Assembly (NCBI GenBank): GCA_905480195.1
Contig: CAJQPN010000004.1
Coordinates: 1-64,000, forward strand
Direction of reading: 5' to 3'
From: an uncultured Acidimicrobiales bacterium
Lineage (GTDB): Bacteria; Actinomycetota; Acidimicrobiia; Acidimicrobiales; Aldehydirespiratoraceae
DNA: 64,000 nucleotides
Shown: positions 1 to 8,768 of the stretch, piece by piece
Layout of the letters: each line of letters opens with the position of its first letter
Position numbering within the stretch: position 1 is the first letter of the stretch
Made by a program: the position numbers and the translations under genes
Notes under the pieces: model-generated
Database searches by the model: none
What the model saw: only the letters and a program-made list of their open reading frames with translations
Told to the model about the DNA's origin: nothing

Positions 1-95
1 TGTCCCGCAAATACACCGGTGGTGACTACAAGCCCGAGATCCAGTCGGAGCGGGTCATCCTCAAGATCGCTCCCGACCGCCAAGTCACGCGCTGA
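1..95 (+). CDS. C-terminal end of an unidentified protein (partial)
   Basis: The third frame is open from the window edge to a TGA at 93-95 and reads as about 30 residues ending in RVILKIAPDRQVTR. The composition (KYTGGDY, then a hydrophobic strand and a basic tail) resembles the last strand of PPOX/split-barrel flavin- or F420-dependent oxidoreductases, but the piece is too short to assign. The rest of the gene lies outside the window, so the family is a guess. Confidence 0.45.
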   Translation, partial: SRKYTGGDYKPEIQSERVILKIAPDRQVTR

Positions 96-120
96 TCGAT
101 CCTGCGAGCTCCGACGCACC

Positions 121-255
121 ATGGCCGCCATGACGGAGCTCGCCGCGGAAGCGATCCCGTGCAACGTGATCGCCGGCTTCCATCACGATCATCTGCTCGT
201 TCCGCGCGCCCGCGCCGACGACGCCGTCCGGGTGCTTGAGGCCCTGACCGACTAG
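121..255 (+). pseudogene. Remnant of an ACT-domain protein (C-terminal end only)
   Basis: From the ATG at 121 the frame encodes 44 residues containing IPCNVIAGFHHDHLLVP and ARADDAVRVLEAL. This matches the last strand and helix of the small ACT-domain proteins of the COG3602 type, which usually carry a stretch like GISCNVVAGYHHDHLFVP near their C-terminus. Those proteins are about 130 residues long, and the expected upstream part (the first ACT half and the HSSLEAVG segment) is not found in this frame. Upstream, the same frame reads as low-complexity Ser/Arg sequence, and another gene ends at 95. I read this as a truncated remnant, although translation of a short peptide cannot be excluded. 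It overlaps the end of znuB on the other strand by 4 bases. Confidence 0.55.
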
Positions 256-1100
256 CTGCCAGCGACCGGTGACGAACGACGCAACGACGACCGGATCTCC
301 TGCACGACCAACACGACGAAGAACTGCAGCACCGACATACCGGCCATCGTGGCGCCTCCCGCGGTGTCGTGGTGGAAGCTCACCGCCAGTCCCAGCACCA
401 CTGCGAGGGAACCGAAGCCGATTGCCATGACCATGATCGTCGGCACCCGTTTCACCAGGAGCATGGCGGTTGCAGGGGGGCCGACGAGAAGCCCGAACAC
501 CAGCAGCGTGCCGACGGCCTGAAAGCTGGCAACGATGCTGAGTGCCACCAACCCAAGCAGGACGGACTGTGCGAGACCCGGACGCATCCCGAGGGTCTGG
601 GCCTTGGCACGATTGAACGTCAAGGCGAGGAAGGGGCGATACATCACTACCGAAACGACCAGGACCACCACCGTGGCAACCGCCTGCGTTCGAATGTCGG
701 CTGTTGTGACCCCGAGGATGTCACCGAAGAGCAGCGCAGTGACCTCGGTCGTAAAGGCGCGAGCGCGCGACACGATCACGATGCCGAGCGCCAACATGCC
801 GACGAACAGCAGGCCGATCGCGGTGTCCTCACGAACGATGGTCCGCGACGACACTGCTGTCACGAGACCGCTCATGATGATCGCGGCCACGAACGCGCCG
901 ATGACGGGGCTGAAACCCCAGAGCACGGCCAACGCAATTCCGGGGATGACGCCGTGGGCCAGGGCGTCACCCAGGAACGAGAGACCCCGCAACACCACCC
1001 AGGTGCCGACGATCGACGTGGCGACGACAGCGATCAACCCGCCGAGTAGCGCTCGCTGCATGAACGTCGGTTCGAATGCCTCGGTGAAGAACTCGATCAC
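252..1100 (-). CDS. znuB: Zinc/manganese ABC transporter permease (ZnuB/MntB, ABC-3 family)
   Basis: This 282-residue integral membrane protein starts with GTG at 1100. It has about eight hydrophobic helices and the family signature LRGLSFLGDALAHGVIPG near residue 40, typical of ABC-3 permeases for Zn2+/Mn2+. It forms the membrane channel that receives metal from ZnuA and is driven by ZnuC. The gene begins 4 bases after znuA ends, so the two form one leftward unit. The ATPase lies on the opposite strand across the shared regulatory region. Zinc is preferred over manganese because of the Fur-family gene beside znuC and the His-rich loop of the binding protein, which is an inference. Confidence 0.93.
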   Translation of the reverse strand: MIEFFTEAFEPTFMQRALLGGLIAVVATSIVGTWVVLRGLSFLGDALAHGVIPGIALAVLWGFSPVIGAFVAAIIMSGLVTAVSSRTIVREDTAIGLLFVGMLALGIVIVSRARAFTTEVTALLFGDILGVTTADIRTQAVATVVVLVVSVVMYRPFLALTFNRAKAQTLGMRPGLAQSVLLGLVALSIVASFQAVGTLLVFGLLVGPPATAMLLVKRVPTIMVMAIGFGSLAVVLGLAVSFHHDTAGGATMAGMSVLQFFVVLVVQEIRSSLRRSSPVAGS

Positions 1101-1104
1101 GGGA

Positions 1105-2070
1105 TCAGGATGCCAGAGCGGCGGCGATTCGCTCTGCGTTGGCCCGGATCATGTCGAGATAGGTCGCACCGTCGGAGTTCGCTTCACCGAGTGACTCGGA
1201 GTAGAGCGTGACGACCTCAATATCACCGACTTCGGTTGCCAGGGTCTGCGCAAGATCAGTCGGTGACGAGACGTCGGCGAAGATCACCGTCACGCCTGCA
1301 CCCCGGATCGTCTCAGCCAACGCAGCCAAGGCCCCTGCGCTGGCTCCATCGGTCGTCGAGCCGCCCGGGATGATTGCCCCGACGACGTCAAAGCCGTACC
1401 GCTCGGCGAAGTAGCCGAAGACTTCGTGATTGGTTACGAGCACGCGTCTTGCCTGTGGAATCAGAGCGATGAGATTGGCGATCTCCTCGTCGAGCGCTTC
1501 GAGCTCTGCTTGATACGCCTCAGCTGCGCTCTTGACGGCAACAGCGTCAATCTCATCGATCTCGTCGATCAGGAAGTCGGCGATGGCATGTACAGCGACT
1601 GCCATGCGGGCCGGATCGGTGAAGAAGTGGGGGTCTATGCCCTCCTGCTCGTGCCCGTTGTGATTCTCGTATGCGTCGTGATCATCGTGGCCGTCGTCAC
1701 CCAACGCAATCGGCGTGACGGCACCGATCGCCTCGAACACCGCGACGCCGTCGATCTCAGCGCCCTCGATCACGTCGAGGAGGCCCTCTTCGAAACCAGC
1801 CCCGTTCACGATCAGGGCATCGGCTGAGCGCATGGCATCGGCCTGGCGGGCCGACGCCCGAAAGTCGTGAGGGTCGGCACCGACCGGCATGATCTCCACA
1901 ACCTTGACGGTGCCTCCGGTCAGGTTGGTGACGACGTCACCGAGGATATTCGTCGTCACGACAACTGTTGGCTGATTCTCGGTGCCCAACTCGGGGTCCT
2001 CTGCACCACACGCAGACGCGAAGAGGACGACTGCGGCGACGAGTACGGGGGTGTGACGGATCTGGAGCAT
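1105..2070 (-). CDS. znuA: Zinc ABC transporter substrate-binding lipoprotein (ZnuA)
   Basis: The protein has a lipoprotein signal peptide (VVLFASAC lipobox) and then the cluster A-I metal-binding fold. Visible features are the metal-ligand histidines in ADPHDF, IDPHFF and TNHEVFGY, and an acidic, His-rich loop (DDGHDDHD, then ENHNGHEQ) near residues 135-150. That loop is typical of zinc-specific members such as ZnuA and is thought to sense or gather zinc. ATG at 2070 is preferred to the TTG just upstream, giving about 321 residues, the normal family length. It is first in the znuA-znuB unit, directly downstream of the operator-like palindromes at 2082-2104. The mature protein should sit on the outer face of the membrane. 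Confidence 0.93.
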   Translation of the reverse strand: MLQIRHTPVLVAAVVLFASACGAEDPELGTENQPTVVVTTNILGDVVTNLTGGTVKVVEIMPVGADPHDFRASARQADAMRSADALIVNGAGFEEGLLDVIEGAEIDGVAVFEAIGAVTPIALGDDGHDDHDAYENHNGHEQEGIDPHFFTDPARMAVAVHAIADFLIDEIDEIDAVAVKSAAEAYQAELEALDEEIANLIALIPQARRVLVTNHEVFGYFAERYGFDVVGAIIPGGSTTDGASAGALAALAETIRGAGVTVIFADVSSPTDLAQTLATEVGDIEVVTLYSESLGEANSDGATYLDMIRANAERIAAALAS

Positions 2071-2081
2071 CAAGACCTAAA

Positions 2082-2104
2082 TGAGAATGACTATCACTGT
2101 CATT
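2082..2104. promoter_or_regulatory. Putative Zur/Fur-family operator in front of znuA
   Basis: Two overlapping dyads lie 12 bases from the znuA start. TGAGAATGACTATCA (2082-2096) is a 7-1-7 imperfect Fur-type box. AATGAC (2086-2091) and GTCATT (2099-2104) are perfect inverted 6-mers. With a Fur-family regulator encoded in the same locus, this is a likely zinc-responsive repressor site. No binding data are available. Confidence 0.6.
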
Positions 2105-2145
2105 GGAGGACCCTACCGACCATCTTCCAGTTCTCACAATCAGAA

Positions 2146-2160
2146 TGAGAATTGTTTTCA
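2146..2160. promoter_or_regulatory. Putative Zur/Fur-family operator in front of znuC
   Basis: TGAGAATTGTTTTCA is a 7-1-7 palindrome-like element (5 of 7 positions symmetric) close to the actinobacterial Zur/Fur consensus. It shares TGAGAAT with the element at 2082. It overlaps the most upstream possible znuC start (TTG 2152), which argues for the GTG at 2179 as the real start. Confidence 0.6.
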
Positions 2161-2178
2161 ACAGCTACCCTCGACCAC

Positions 2179-2922
2179 GTGGGAGCCACACTCGAGATCC
2201 GGGGACTTGAGGTCCACTACGGCGACGCAGTTGCGCTGACCGCCGTCGACCTCGACGTCCCAGCAGGAAGTTCGCTGGCGGTCATCGGCCCCAACGGCTC
2301 CGGGAAATCAACACTGCTCAACGCGATCGCCGGCATCACGCCTGTCGCAGCTGGCTCGATCCACTACCGCGGATCGGCCCCGGCGCTCGTGCTCCAGTCG
2401 ACCGAGGTCGATCGCAGCCTTCCCATCACGGTGCACGACGCCGTCGGCCTCGGCCGCTACGCCTCTCGCGGTCTGCTCGGCCGATTCGGCAGCAAGGACC
2501 GCAATGCAGTCACCGACGCCCTCCGGCGTCTCGACATCGAAGATCTCGCTCCACGGCAACTCCACGAGCTGTCCGGAGGCCAGCGCCAGCGGGCGCTGGT
2601 CGCCCAAGGACTTGCGCAACAATCCGACCTCTTGATGCTTGATGAGCCGGTAACCGGGCTCGATGTCACCTCCCGAGGCCTCATTCTCGATGTCATCGGT
2701 GATGAGGTCGCAGGTGGTCGTACGGTCATCGTGACAACGCACGACCTCGACGACGCCCGCATCTGCGATCAAGTGCTGCTCGTCGACAAGCACGCCATCG
2801 CAGTCGGTGCCCCCGACGACGTACTGACCGAAGAGCATCTCATCCACGCCTTCGGTGGGCGCTTCATCCGCGTTGGCGACCGCTTGATCCTCGACGACCC
2901 CCACCACCATCATGAGCACTAG
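2179..2922 (+). CDS. znuC: Zinc ABC transporter ATP-binding protein (ZnuC)
   Basis: This ABC ATPase has a Walker A GPNGSGKST, a Q-loop (VLQSTEVD), the signature LSGGQRQRA, a Walker B LLMLDEP with the following VTGLD, and an H-loop His in TTHDLDD. It energises ZnuB. The frame is open from a TTG at 2152, but that codon lies inside the operator-like box. GTG 2179 gives a compact start just ahead of the first strand (ATLEIRGLEV) and 247 residues. The C-terminus ends in a His run (DDPHHHHEH), which may bind metal. It overlaps zur by 11 bases, so the two are translationally coupled, and it is divergent from znuA. Confidence 0.92.
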   Translation: MGATLEIRGLEVHYGDAVALTAVDLDVPAGSSLAVIGPNGSGKSTLLNAIAGITPVAAGSIHYRGSAPALVLQSTEVDRSLPITVHDAVGLGRYASRGLLGRFGSKDRNAVTDALRRLDIEDLAPRQLHELSGGQRQRALVAQGLAQQSDLLMLDEPVTGLDVTSRGLILDVIGDEVAGGRTVIVTTHDLDDARICDQVLLVDKHAIAVGAPDDVLTEEHLIHAFGGRFIRVGDRLILDDPHHHHEH

Positions 2923-3364
2923 ACCGATGGCCACCGACGAACTCGACGACGAGATCACCACCCTCCTCCACCAGGAAGACCAGCGTTACACGAAGGGCCG
3001 TCGCGCCCTTGTGGCCACCCTCCGAGCGGAGGGCCAACCCGTGACGATCCCACAGATCCTCGACGCAAGCGACGGGCTCGCCCAATCGAGCGTGTACCGC
3101 AACCTTGTCGTGCTCGAAGAGGCAGGGGTCGTCACCCGCATCGTCACCAACGATGACTTCGCCCGATACGAACTCGCCGAACAGTTCACTCACCATCACC
3201 ACCACCTGATCTGCTCCTCATGCGGCGACGTCATCGACTTCTCGCTCGACGACCAAGCCGAAGCCGGTCTCGACGAGGCGCTCAACGAGATCGCCGAACA
3301 GGTGGGTTTCACGGTCGAGGCCCACCGCCTCGACCTCGTCGGCACCTGCGCCGACTGCGACTGA
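2912..3364 (+). CDS. zur: Fur-family metalloregulator, probable zinc uptake regulator Zur
   Basis: The 150-residue protein has an N-terminal winged helix (SSVYRNLVVLEEAGVV is the Fur recognition region) and a C-terminal metal-binding dimerisation domain. That domain has the HHHHH run near residue 95, the CSSC pair near residues 101-104 and a final CADCD, giving two CxxC motifs for the structural zinc site. Being coupled to znuC and facing znuAB makes zinc the most likely signal, with autoregulation through the box at 2146. A Fur (iron) or Mur (manganese) role cannot be excluded from sequence alone. ATG 2912 overlaps the end of znuC; ATG 2927 is an alternative start. Confidence 0.88.
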   Translation: MSTRPMATDELDDEITTLLHQEDQRYTKGRRALVATLRAEGQPVTIPQILDASDGLAQSSVYRNLVVLEEAGVVTRIVTNDDFARYELAEQFTHHHHHLICSSCGDVIDFSLDDQAEAGLDEALNEIAEQVGFTVEAHRLDLVGTCADCD

Positions 3365-3376
3365 CCAGACCCGTTC

Positions 3377-3392
3377 CCGCCCTCAACGGCGG
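3377..3392. terminator. Weak candidate hairpin between convergent genes
   Basis: CCGCC (3377-3381) and GGCGG (3388-3392) with a 6-base loop lie between the end of zur and the end of the opposing GMC oxidoreductase. There is no T-tract on either strand, so its role in termination is uncertain. Confidence 0.3.
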
Positions 3393-5083
3393 AAAACCGG
3401 CGTGGTGTCGGGCGGCAGCGGTTCGTTTCCCAAGATCAGGTCGGCAGCCTTCTCGGCAATCATCATCGTGGGCGCGTAGATGTTGCCGTTCGACACGATC
3501 GGCATGACCGACGCGTCGACCACCCGAAGGCCTTCCGTCCCATGGACCCGCATCGTGGAGGGGTCCACGACGGCCATCGGGTCAGAGGCTGGGCCCATCT
3601 TGCAGGTGCACGACGGGTGCAGTGCCGTCTCGGCGTCCTTTGCCACCCAATCCATGATCTCTTGGTCGGTCTCGACGGACGGACCAGGCGAGACCTCACC
3701 GCCATTGAAGCGTTCAAAGGCCGGCTGATTGAGAATGTTGCGGGCGGTGCGCACCGCCTCGGGCCACTCTCGAAGATCCTGCTCGGTGGTGAGATAGTTG
3801 AACTGAACCGCTGGCTTCACGGTCGGATCCGTCGACGTGATCTTCACTGTGCCGAGCGCATCGGAGTACATCGGTCCCACGTGTACCTGATACCCGTGAC
3901 CACCCTCGGGGGCCGACCCGTCGTACCGAATCGCAATCGGGAGGAAGTGGAACATGAGGTTCGGGTAGGGCTCGGCATCGTTCGAACGCACGAAGGCGCC
4001 CGCCTCGAAGTGGTTCGAAGACGCTGGGCCCCTTCGAAGCAGCCAGGCGAGGCCGATGAAGGGCCGCTTCCAGAGCTTGAGGTGGGGTTGGACCGAGACC
4101 GGCTCCTTGCAGGCGTACTGGATGTACACCTCGAGATGGTCTTGCATGTTCTCGCCGACGCCAGGCAGCTCAGACACGACGTCGATCCCGAGTCCCTCCA
4201 GATGCTTGCGATCACCCACACCCGAGAGCTGCAGCAACTGAGGCGAGTTGAACGCACCGCCACAGGAAATGATCTCCTTCGCCTTCACCGTGCGCGTCCT
4301 GGCTCCGCGCATCCCGACGCCGAAACGGCCCTGGCGGTACTGAATCCCGACCGCCCTGTTGCCCTCAAAGAGGATCTTGTCGGCCTGGGCACGGGTCTCA
4401 AGCGTTAGGTTCGGCCGCTGCTTCAGAACGGGATGCAGGTAAGCCCGAGCGGCGGAGAGGCGGCGGGCCCGATGGACGTTCTTGTCGAACGCAGCGAAAC
4501 CTTCCTGGCGGTAGCCGTTGACATCGTCGGTTCGGCCGTAACCCGCTTCCTCGCCAGCCTGAAGCCATGCCTGGAACAAGGGGGTCTCGGCTGGGCCTCG
4601 CTCCATTGCAAGCGGTCCATCGTTGCCACGCAGGTCGGCTCCCGGGTATGCGTCGAGATCTGGACCGGCACCGATGCAGGTCTCCATCCGCTTGAAATAC
4701 GGCAGACAGTGCTCGTAACTCCACGACTCCATGCCGGGGATCGCAGCCCACTTGTCGTAGTCCATCGGATTGCCCCGCTGGAAGATCATGCCGTTGATGC
4801 TCGACGAACCGCCGAGCACCTTGCCCCGAGCGTGATACACCCGACGGCCGCTCATCCCAGGCTCGGGTTCCGACTCATACTTCCAGTCGTAGAACCGGTT
4901 GCCGATGGCAAACATCAGCGCCGCCGGCATGTGGATGTAGACATCCCATCGGTAGTCGGGGCGGCCCGCCTCCAGCACCAGCACCTCGTTGTTGGGATTG
5001 GCGCTCAAGCGATTGGCGAGCGCGCAGCCCGCCGAGCCACCGCCGACGATCACATAGTCGTAGACCTTCTCCTCGCCGCTCAT
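3383..5083 (-). CDS. GMC-family FAD-dependent oxidoreductase (choline dehydrogenase-like)
   Basis: The 566-residue flavoprotein begins with the FAD-binding dinucleotide fold [18 protein letters not shown] and an Asp/Glu-terminated strand (VLVLEAG). It contains the GMC signatures around [14 protein letters not shown] and [16 protein letters not shown], and the C-terminal active-site region ([10 protein letters not shown], with His near residue 500, then [14 protein letters not shown]). Such enzymes oxidise primary alcohols to aldehydes. The frame is open further upstream to 5242, but ATG 5083 is chosen because GGAGGG lies about 9 bases before it and the FAD fold begins right after. The substrate is unknown. 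It resembles BetA and alkan-1-ol dehydrogenases equally, and no glycine-betaine genes are nearby. Confidence 0.9.
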   Translation of the reverse strand: MSGEEKVYDYVIVGGGSAGCALANRLSANPNNEVLVLEAGRPDYRWDVYIHMPAALMFAIGNRFYDWKYESEPEPGMSGRRVYHARGKVLGGSSSINGMIFQRGNPMDYDKWAAIPGMESWSYEHCLPYFKRMETCIGAGPDLDAYPGADLRGNDGPLAMERGPAETPLFQAWLQAGEEAGYGRTDDVNGYRQEGFAAFDKNVHRARRLSAARAYLHPVLKQRPNLTLETRAQADKILFEGNRAVGIQYRQGRFGVGMRGARTRTVKAKEIISCGGAFNSPQLLQLSGVGDRKHLEGLGIDVVSELPGVGENMQDHLEVYIQYACKEPVSVQPHLKLWKRPFIGLAWLLRRGPASSNHFEAGAFVRSNDAEPYPNLMFHFLPIAIRYDGSAPEGGHGYQVHVGPMYSDALGTVKITSTDPTVKPAVQFNYLTTEQDLREWPEAVRTARNILNQPAFERFNGGEVSPGPSVETDQEIMDWVAKDAETALHPSCTCKMGPASDPMAVVDPSTMRVHGTEGLRVVDASVMPIVSNGNIYAPTMMIAEKAADLILGNEPLPPDTTPVFRR

Positions 5084-5309
5084 CGCCCGTCCCTCCAGCG
5101 ATCGCCGCCAGGCTCGACACCGTCCTTCAGGCCACTCACCGTATCCCTTTCCGGACAAATGCCCGAACGCCCGGGCCGCGACCATCATCGGCCAGGTCGT
5201 CATGGGCAGTGTCGGGCACCACGGTGCGGGCCCGAGCGGCACCTGTCTGCGACGGAACGAGGCGATCGGACATTCGAAGCAAACCCCGACCCTGCCCTAC
5301 GCTCCCAAG

Positions 5310-6314
5310 ATGAGCCAGACCCCCGACGCCCGCTCGCTCGTTCCTGCTGTCGATCTGTCGAATCCGTCAGCGACCGAACTCGCAGCGGTCGACGCAGCCT
5401 GCCGCGACCACGGGTTCTTCTTGCTGGTGGGCCACGGCGCCGACCAGCTGATCGCCGACATGTGGGAACTCACCGCGGCCTTCTTCGCCGAGGGCGAAGA
5501 GGTCAAAGGCCCGATCCGGCGCAACGCTGACAACGCGCTCGGGTACTGGGACCGGGAGCTGACCAAACGCAAACGCGACAACAAAGAAGTTTTCGACTAC
5601 ATCGATCCCAACCTCGATACCCGCATCGCCAAGAACCGGTGGCCCAACGCTGGGTGGGCTCGAAGCACCGAGTTCAACGAAACGCTCATCACATTCTTCG
5701 ACACCTTCTCCGAACTCGCCACCGCCACGCTCGGCATCGTCCGCAGCGCCCTCGGACTCAGCGACAGCGAGACTGCTGAGCAACTCGGCTTCGTCAACGC
5801 CCGCACGTCGTCAACGGTGCGACTGAACCACTACCCCGTCGACGATGTTGTACCCGCAACGGACCGTCACGGACTCGCCGAACTTGGGCCGACTGCACTC
5901 GGCTACCACACCGATCCTGGGGTCCTCACCCTCCTGCTGCAAGACGATGTCGGAGGCCTGCAGGCCGAGTCGACAACCCACGGTTGGATCGACGTACCAC
6001 CACTCGACGGCGCCATCGTCGTCAATCTCGGCGACGCAATGCAGGTCTGGACCAACGACCAGTACAAGGCAGCTGTTCACCGAGTCATCCCCATGACCCG
6101 ACAGAGCCGCTACTCGATTCCCTACTTCTCCAACCCGCCCCGTGACGCCCGACTTGCGCCACTCGCATCCGTGCTCAGTGCCGCCGGCACCACGCCCGTG
6201 TACCGCGACTTCAGATGGGCCGAGTACATCGCCGGCCGGGCCCAGGACAACTTCGCCGATCATGGCGTGGAAGACATCCAGATCTCACAGTTCAAGGTTG
6301 TCGCCGATGCCTGA
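5310..6314 (+). CDS. Isopenicillin-N-synthase-like 2OG-Fe(II) oxygenase
   Basis: The 334-residue protein has an N-terminal DIOX_N region (VDAACRDHGFFLLVGHG) and a double-stranded beta-helix. The iron ligands are visible as HTD in GYHTDPGVLTLLLQD and the distal His in AAVHRVI. The RYS motif (SRYSIPYF) is the Arg-x-Ser that binds 2-oxoglutarate or the substrate carboxylate in this family. The ATG at 5310 is the natural start of the fold, and the frame upstream is not conserved-looking. Its stop overlaps the start of the carboxylesterase by 8 bases, so the two are co-translated. The substrate is unknown. A beta-lactam role is not implied, because the family is broad and no ACV synthetase is present. 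Confidence 0.88.
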   Translation: MSQTPDARSLVPAVDLSNPSATELAAVDAACRDHGFFLLVGHGADQLIADMWELTAAFFAEGEEVKGPIRRNADNALGYWDRELTKRKRDNKEVFDYIDPNLDTRIAKNRWPNAGWARSTEFNETLITFFDTFSELATATLGIVRSALGLSDSETAEQLGFVNARTSSTVRLNHYPVDDVVPATDRHGLAELGPTALGYHTDPGVLTLLLQDDVGGLQAESTTHGWIDVPPLDGAIVVNLGDAMQVWTNDQYKAAVHRVIPMTRQSRYSIPYFSNPPRDARLAPLASVLSAAGTTPVYRDFRWAEYIAGRAQDNFADHGVEDIQISQFKVVADA

Positions 6315-7827
6315 GGCTCCCCTCGGGACCACAACCGCCGGTCGCATCAGCGGGCGCTACATCGCCCGGGGGCCCGACGGAGTCGAGGATCAAACACCGA
6401 TCGAAGCCTTCCTCGGCGTGCCCTTCGCAGCCACACCAACCGGCGACCTACGCTGGCGACCTCCACAACCGGCTGAGTCGTGGGAGGGCGTGCTCGAATG
6501 CGTTCGGCCGAGCACAGCAGCAGTGCAGATCCTCCGCAAGCCAGGCGGCCCCCTCCCGGCCCAGACCTACGAGATCGGTGAAGACTGTCTCAACCTCAAC
6601 CTCTACACACCGGCCTGTGACGACGCGAAGCGGCCCGTCTTCTTCTGGGTCCACGGTGGGAGCTACCAGAACGGTCGAGGTGCTTCGACCGACGGCACAC
6701 AGTTGTGCCGCAACGGCGACATGGTCGTCGTCACCGTCAACTACCGAATGGGGCTACTCGGGTTCATCGATCTTGCCTGGCTCGATCAGAGCCGAGCCGG
6801 ATCGCACAACCTCGGCATCCAGGATCAGATCGCCGCCCTTCGCTGGGTCCACGACAACATCGAGGCGTTCGGTGGCGATCCTGATCAGGTCACGATCTGC
6901 GGTGAGTCGGCCGGGGCTGGTTCGGTGCTCGCAATCCTGGCGTCGCCGTCTGCCGACGGGCTGTTCCACCGGGTCATCAGTCAGAGTGCCCCGGCAGCCT
7001 TCGGGCCACCTCACGAGACCGTCGCCCGAAACCTCGCAGAACACGTCGGTGCAACCTCTATCGGCGATCTGCTCGCGCTGACGGTCGACGAGATTCTCTC
7101 CGCTCAGCAGGCTCTCCTCGCAACCGGGACCCGCGCAATGGAGCAGGCCGACCCGCCGGCGCTCCCCGACAACTCCGGCCGAGGTTTCCGGCCGGCAATC
7201 GATGGCATCACTGTCACCCGAGACGCCGCTCAGGCAGCAGGTGAGCGGGGCGTAGCGATCATGATCGGCACCAACGACGACGAGGGCACCATGTTCGCCC
7301 TTCATCTCGATCGCGCCATGACCCTCGACGGGCTTCGGGCGATGGCAGCCCAGCGAGTTGGCCATCGGGCCGACGACGTGATTGCCGCCTACCAGGCGGA
7401 GTATCCCGACTTCACTCCGCACCAGATCGCCGTGAAGTGGATGGGTGACCTGCGCTTCTGGATCTGCTCGCTCGACGTCGCCGACGCAGCAGTCGACGCA
7501 GGCACACCGGTCCACGTCTACCGGTTCGGCTGGAAGGCCGAAGGTCTCGGGGGCCTGTTCGGAGCGATGCACGCCCTCGAGATCCCCTTCGTCTGGCAAA
7601 CGATGCTCGGCTGGGACGTCGCCTTCGGCACCGAACCACCTCCAGCGCTGAGTGACCAACTCCACCAGGCCTGGATCAACTATGTGCGCACCGGCGATCC
7701 AAGCCACTCCGGCATCGGCGAGTGGCCCGCGTACGACACGACGCGTCGGCCGACGATGCGCTTCGACGACAACTCCCGAGTGATCGATGACCCAGGCGCA
7801 GGAACGCACCGGGCCTGGCGCAGCTAA
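6307..7827 (+). CDS. Type B carboxylesterase
   Basis: The 506-residue alpha/beta hydrolase has the oxyanion-hole segment WVHGGSYQNGRG and the nucleophile elbow CGESAGAGS. The catalytic acid is probably in GTNDDEGTMF and the catalytic His in GAMHALEIPFVW. The N-terminal GVPFAATPTGDLRWRPP is diagnostic of the type B family (p-nitrobenzyl esterase, acetylcholinesterase-like). ATG 6307 overlaps the dioxygenase stop, indicating an operon, so it may hydrolyse an ester made or used with that enzyme. No signal peptide is seen, so it is likely cytoplasmic. Confidence 0.9.
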   Translation: MPEAPLGTTTAGRISGRYIARGPDGVEDQTPIEAFLGVPFAATPTGDLRWRPPQPAESWEGVLECVRPSTAAVQILRKPGGPLPAQTYEIGEDCLNLNLYTPACDDAKRPVFFWVHGGSYQNGRGASTDGTQLCRNGDMVVVTVNYRMGLLGFIDLAWLDQSRAGSHNLGIQDQIAALRWVHDNIEAFGGDPDQVTICGESAGAGSVLAILASPSADGLFHRVISQSAPAAFGPPHETVARNLAEHVGATSIGDLLALTVDEILSAQQALLATGTRAMEQADPPALPDNSGRGFRPAIDGITVTRDAAQAAGERGVAIMIGTNDDEGTMFALHLDRAMTLDGLRAMAAQRVGHRADDVIAAYQAEYPDFTPHQIAVKWMGDLRFWICSLDVADAAVDAGTPVHVYRFGWKAEGLGGLFGAMHALEIPFVWQTMLGWDVAFGTEPPPALSDQLHQAWINYVRTGDPSHSGIGEWPAYDTTRRPTMRFDDNSRVIDDPGAGTHRAWRS

Positions 7828-7892
7828 CGGCCTACTCCGCGCACGTCGAGAACGGCCGTTTGCCGCAGGCACCCAATCAACAGATGCTTGAA

Positions 7893-8765
7893 CTAGCCCG
7901 GGAGTGTGGCCACCAGGATCTCGGTCGGGGTCCTGGCACCGAAAGCGAACTTCTCGCCGGCCGGCACGACCACGGCTTCGCCCGGCCCCACGGTGGTGAC
8001 ACCCGACGGCCGGATGTAGTCGAGTTCGCCGGAGCGCACGAAACCAAAGAACAGCTCGAGGTCGTGGGTTCGTAGTGGCGGCACTGCCCCGGTCGTTCGG
8101 GCAAGTCGGACAGCTGCAACACCGCCGGTGGCATCCTCCACACCAAAGTGCTGCAATTCCCAACCAGCCTCGGGTGAACCGGTCCATCTGTCGTCGGCGT
8201 ATTCGTGCCGCAAGAAGCGTTGGCCCTGCCATGCACGATCAGGGTTGCCGGCTCCATTAGGGAGTTCGAGCTCGTGTTCACGGTGCGTGTCGTGTTCAGC
8301 AGGCGCCCCGATCTCGACCACTTCCAGCCCGTCGCTGGACTCGAGCACTCGGTGCCGAATACCAGGTGGCTGGATCACACAATCCCCCGGCCACATCACG
8401 AACGGATCGCCTTGGTCTTCATAGACGACCTTCACCCAGCCGGCGTGGCAAAAGATCATCTGGAACCGGATGTCATGGTGATGGACATAGTCAGGAACCA
8501 GGCCACCCTCGGGAATCGAGATGTGCGATGCGATGACCGCCCCACCGAGACGGCCGGGAATCAGATCGCGGTAGACCATCCCGGCACGACCCACGGCGGG
8601 CGACGCGTCGGCCGACCGTTCGAGCCGGATCGGCTCAGGTCCGTCCATATCGGCCCGACGCGGATCATCGGCCGGCGAGATCGTGGTGAGACGAAAGCCG
8701 ATCGCCTCGTGCTCGTCGATCGCCACCGTCAGGTCCGCCACCGAAATCACACGTCGCCCGCTCAT
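7893..8765 (-). CDS. Bicupin-type protein of unknown substrate
   Basis: The 290-residue protein has two cupin-like halves. The first includes HHHDIRFQMIFCHAGWVKVVYEDQ and GDCVIQPPGIRHRVLESSD (metal-ligand His cluster, Gln and distal His). The second is degenerate (LRTHDLELFFGFVRSGELDY, then GPGEAVVVPAGEKF). Only the first half looks able to bind metal. This layout is seen in dioxygenases and isomerases as well as non-enzymatic cupins. It begins 3 bases after glnS on the same strand, so it is probably co-transcribed with it, although a functional link is not evident. Confidence 0.75.
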   Translation of the reverse strand: MSGRRVISVADLTVAIDEHEAIGFRLTTISPADDPRRADMDGPEPIRLERSADASPAVGRAGMVYRDLIPGRLGGAVIASHISIPEGGLVPDYVHHHDIRFQMIFCHAGWVKVVYEDQGDPFVMWPGDCVIQPPGIRHRVLESSDGLEVVEIGAPAEHDTHREHELELPNGAGNPDRAWQGQRFLRHEYADDRWTGSPEAGWELQHFGVEDATGGVAAVRLARTTGAVPPLRTHDLELFFGFVRSGELDYIRPSGVTTVGPGEAVVVPAGEKFAFGARTPTEILVATLPG

Positions 8766-8768
8766 CGC

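Noticed and set aside
2308-2961. Long minus-strand open frame opposite znuC
   Set aside because: It mirrors the codons of znuC/zur and has no family motif. Such antisense frames are common in high-GC DNA.
6754-8232. 492-residue minus-strand frame across the carboxylesterase
   Set aside because: Arg/Gly/Asp-rich composition with no motif; the plus strand carries a clear esterase.
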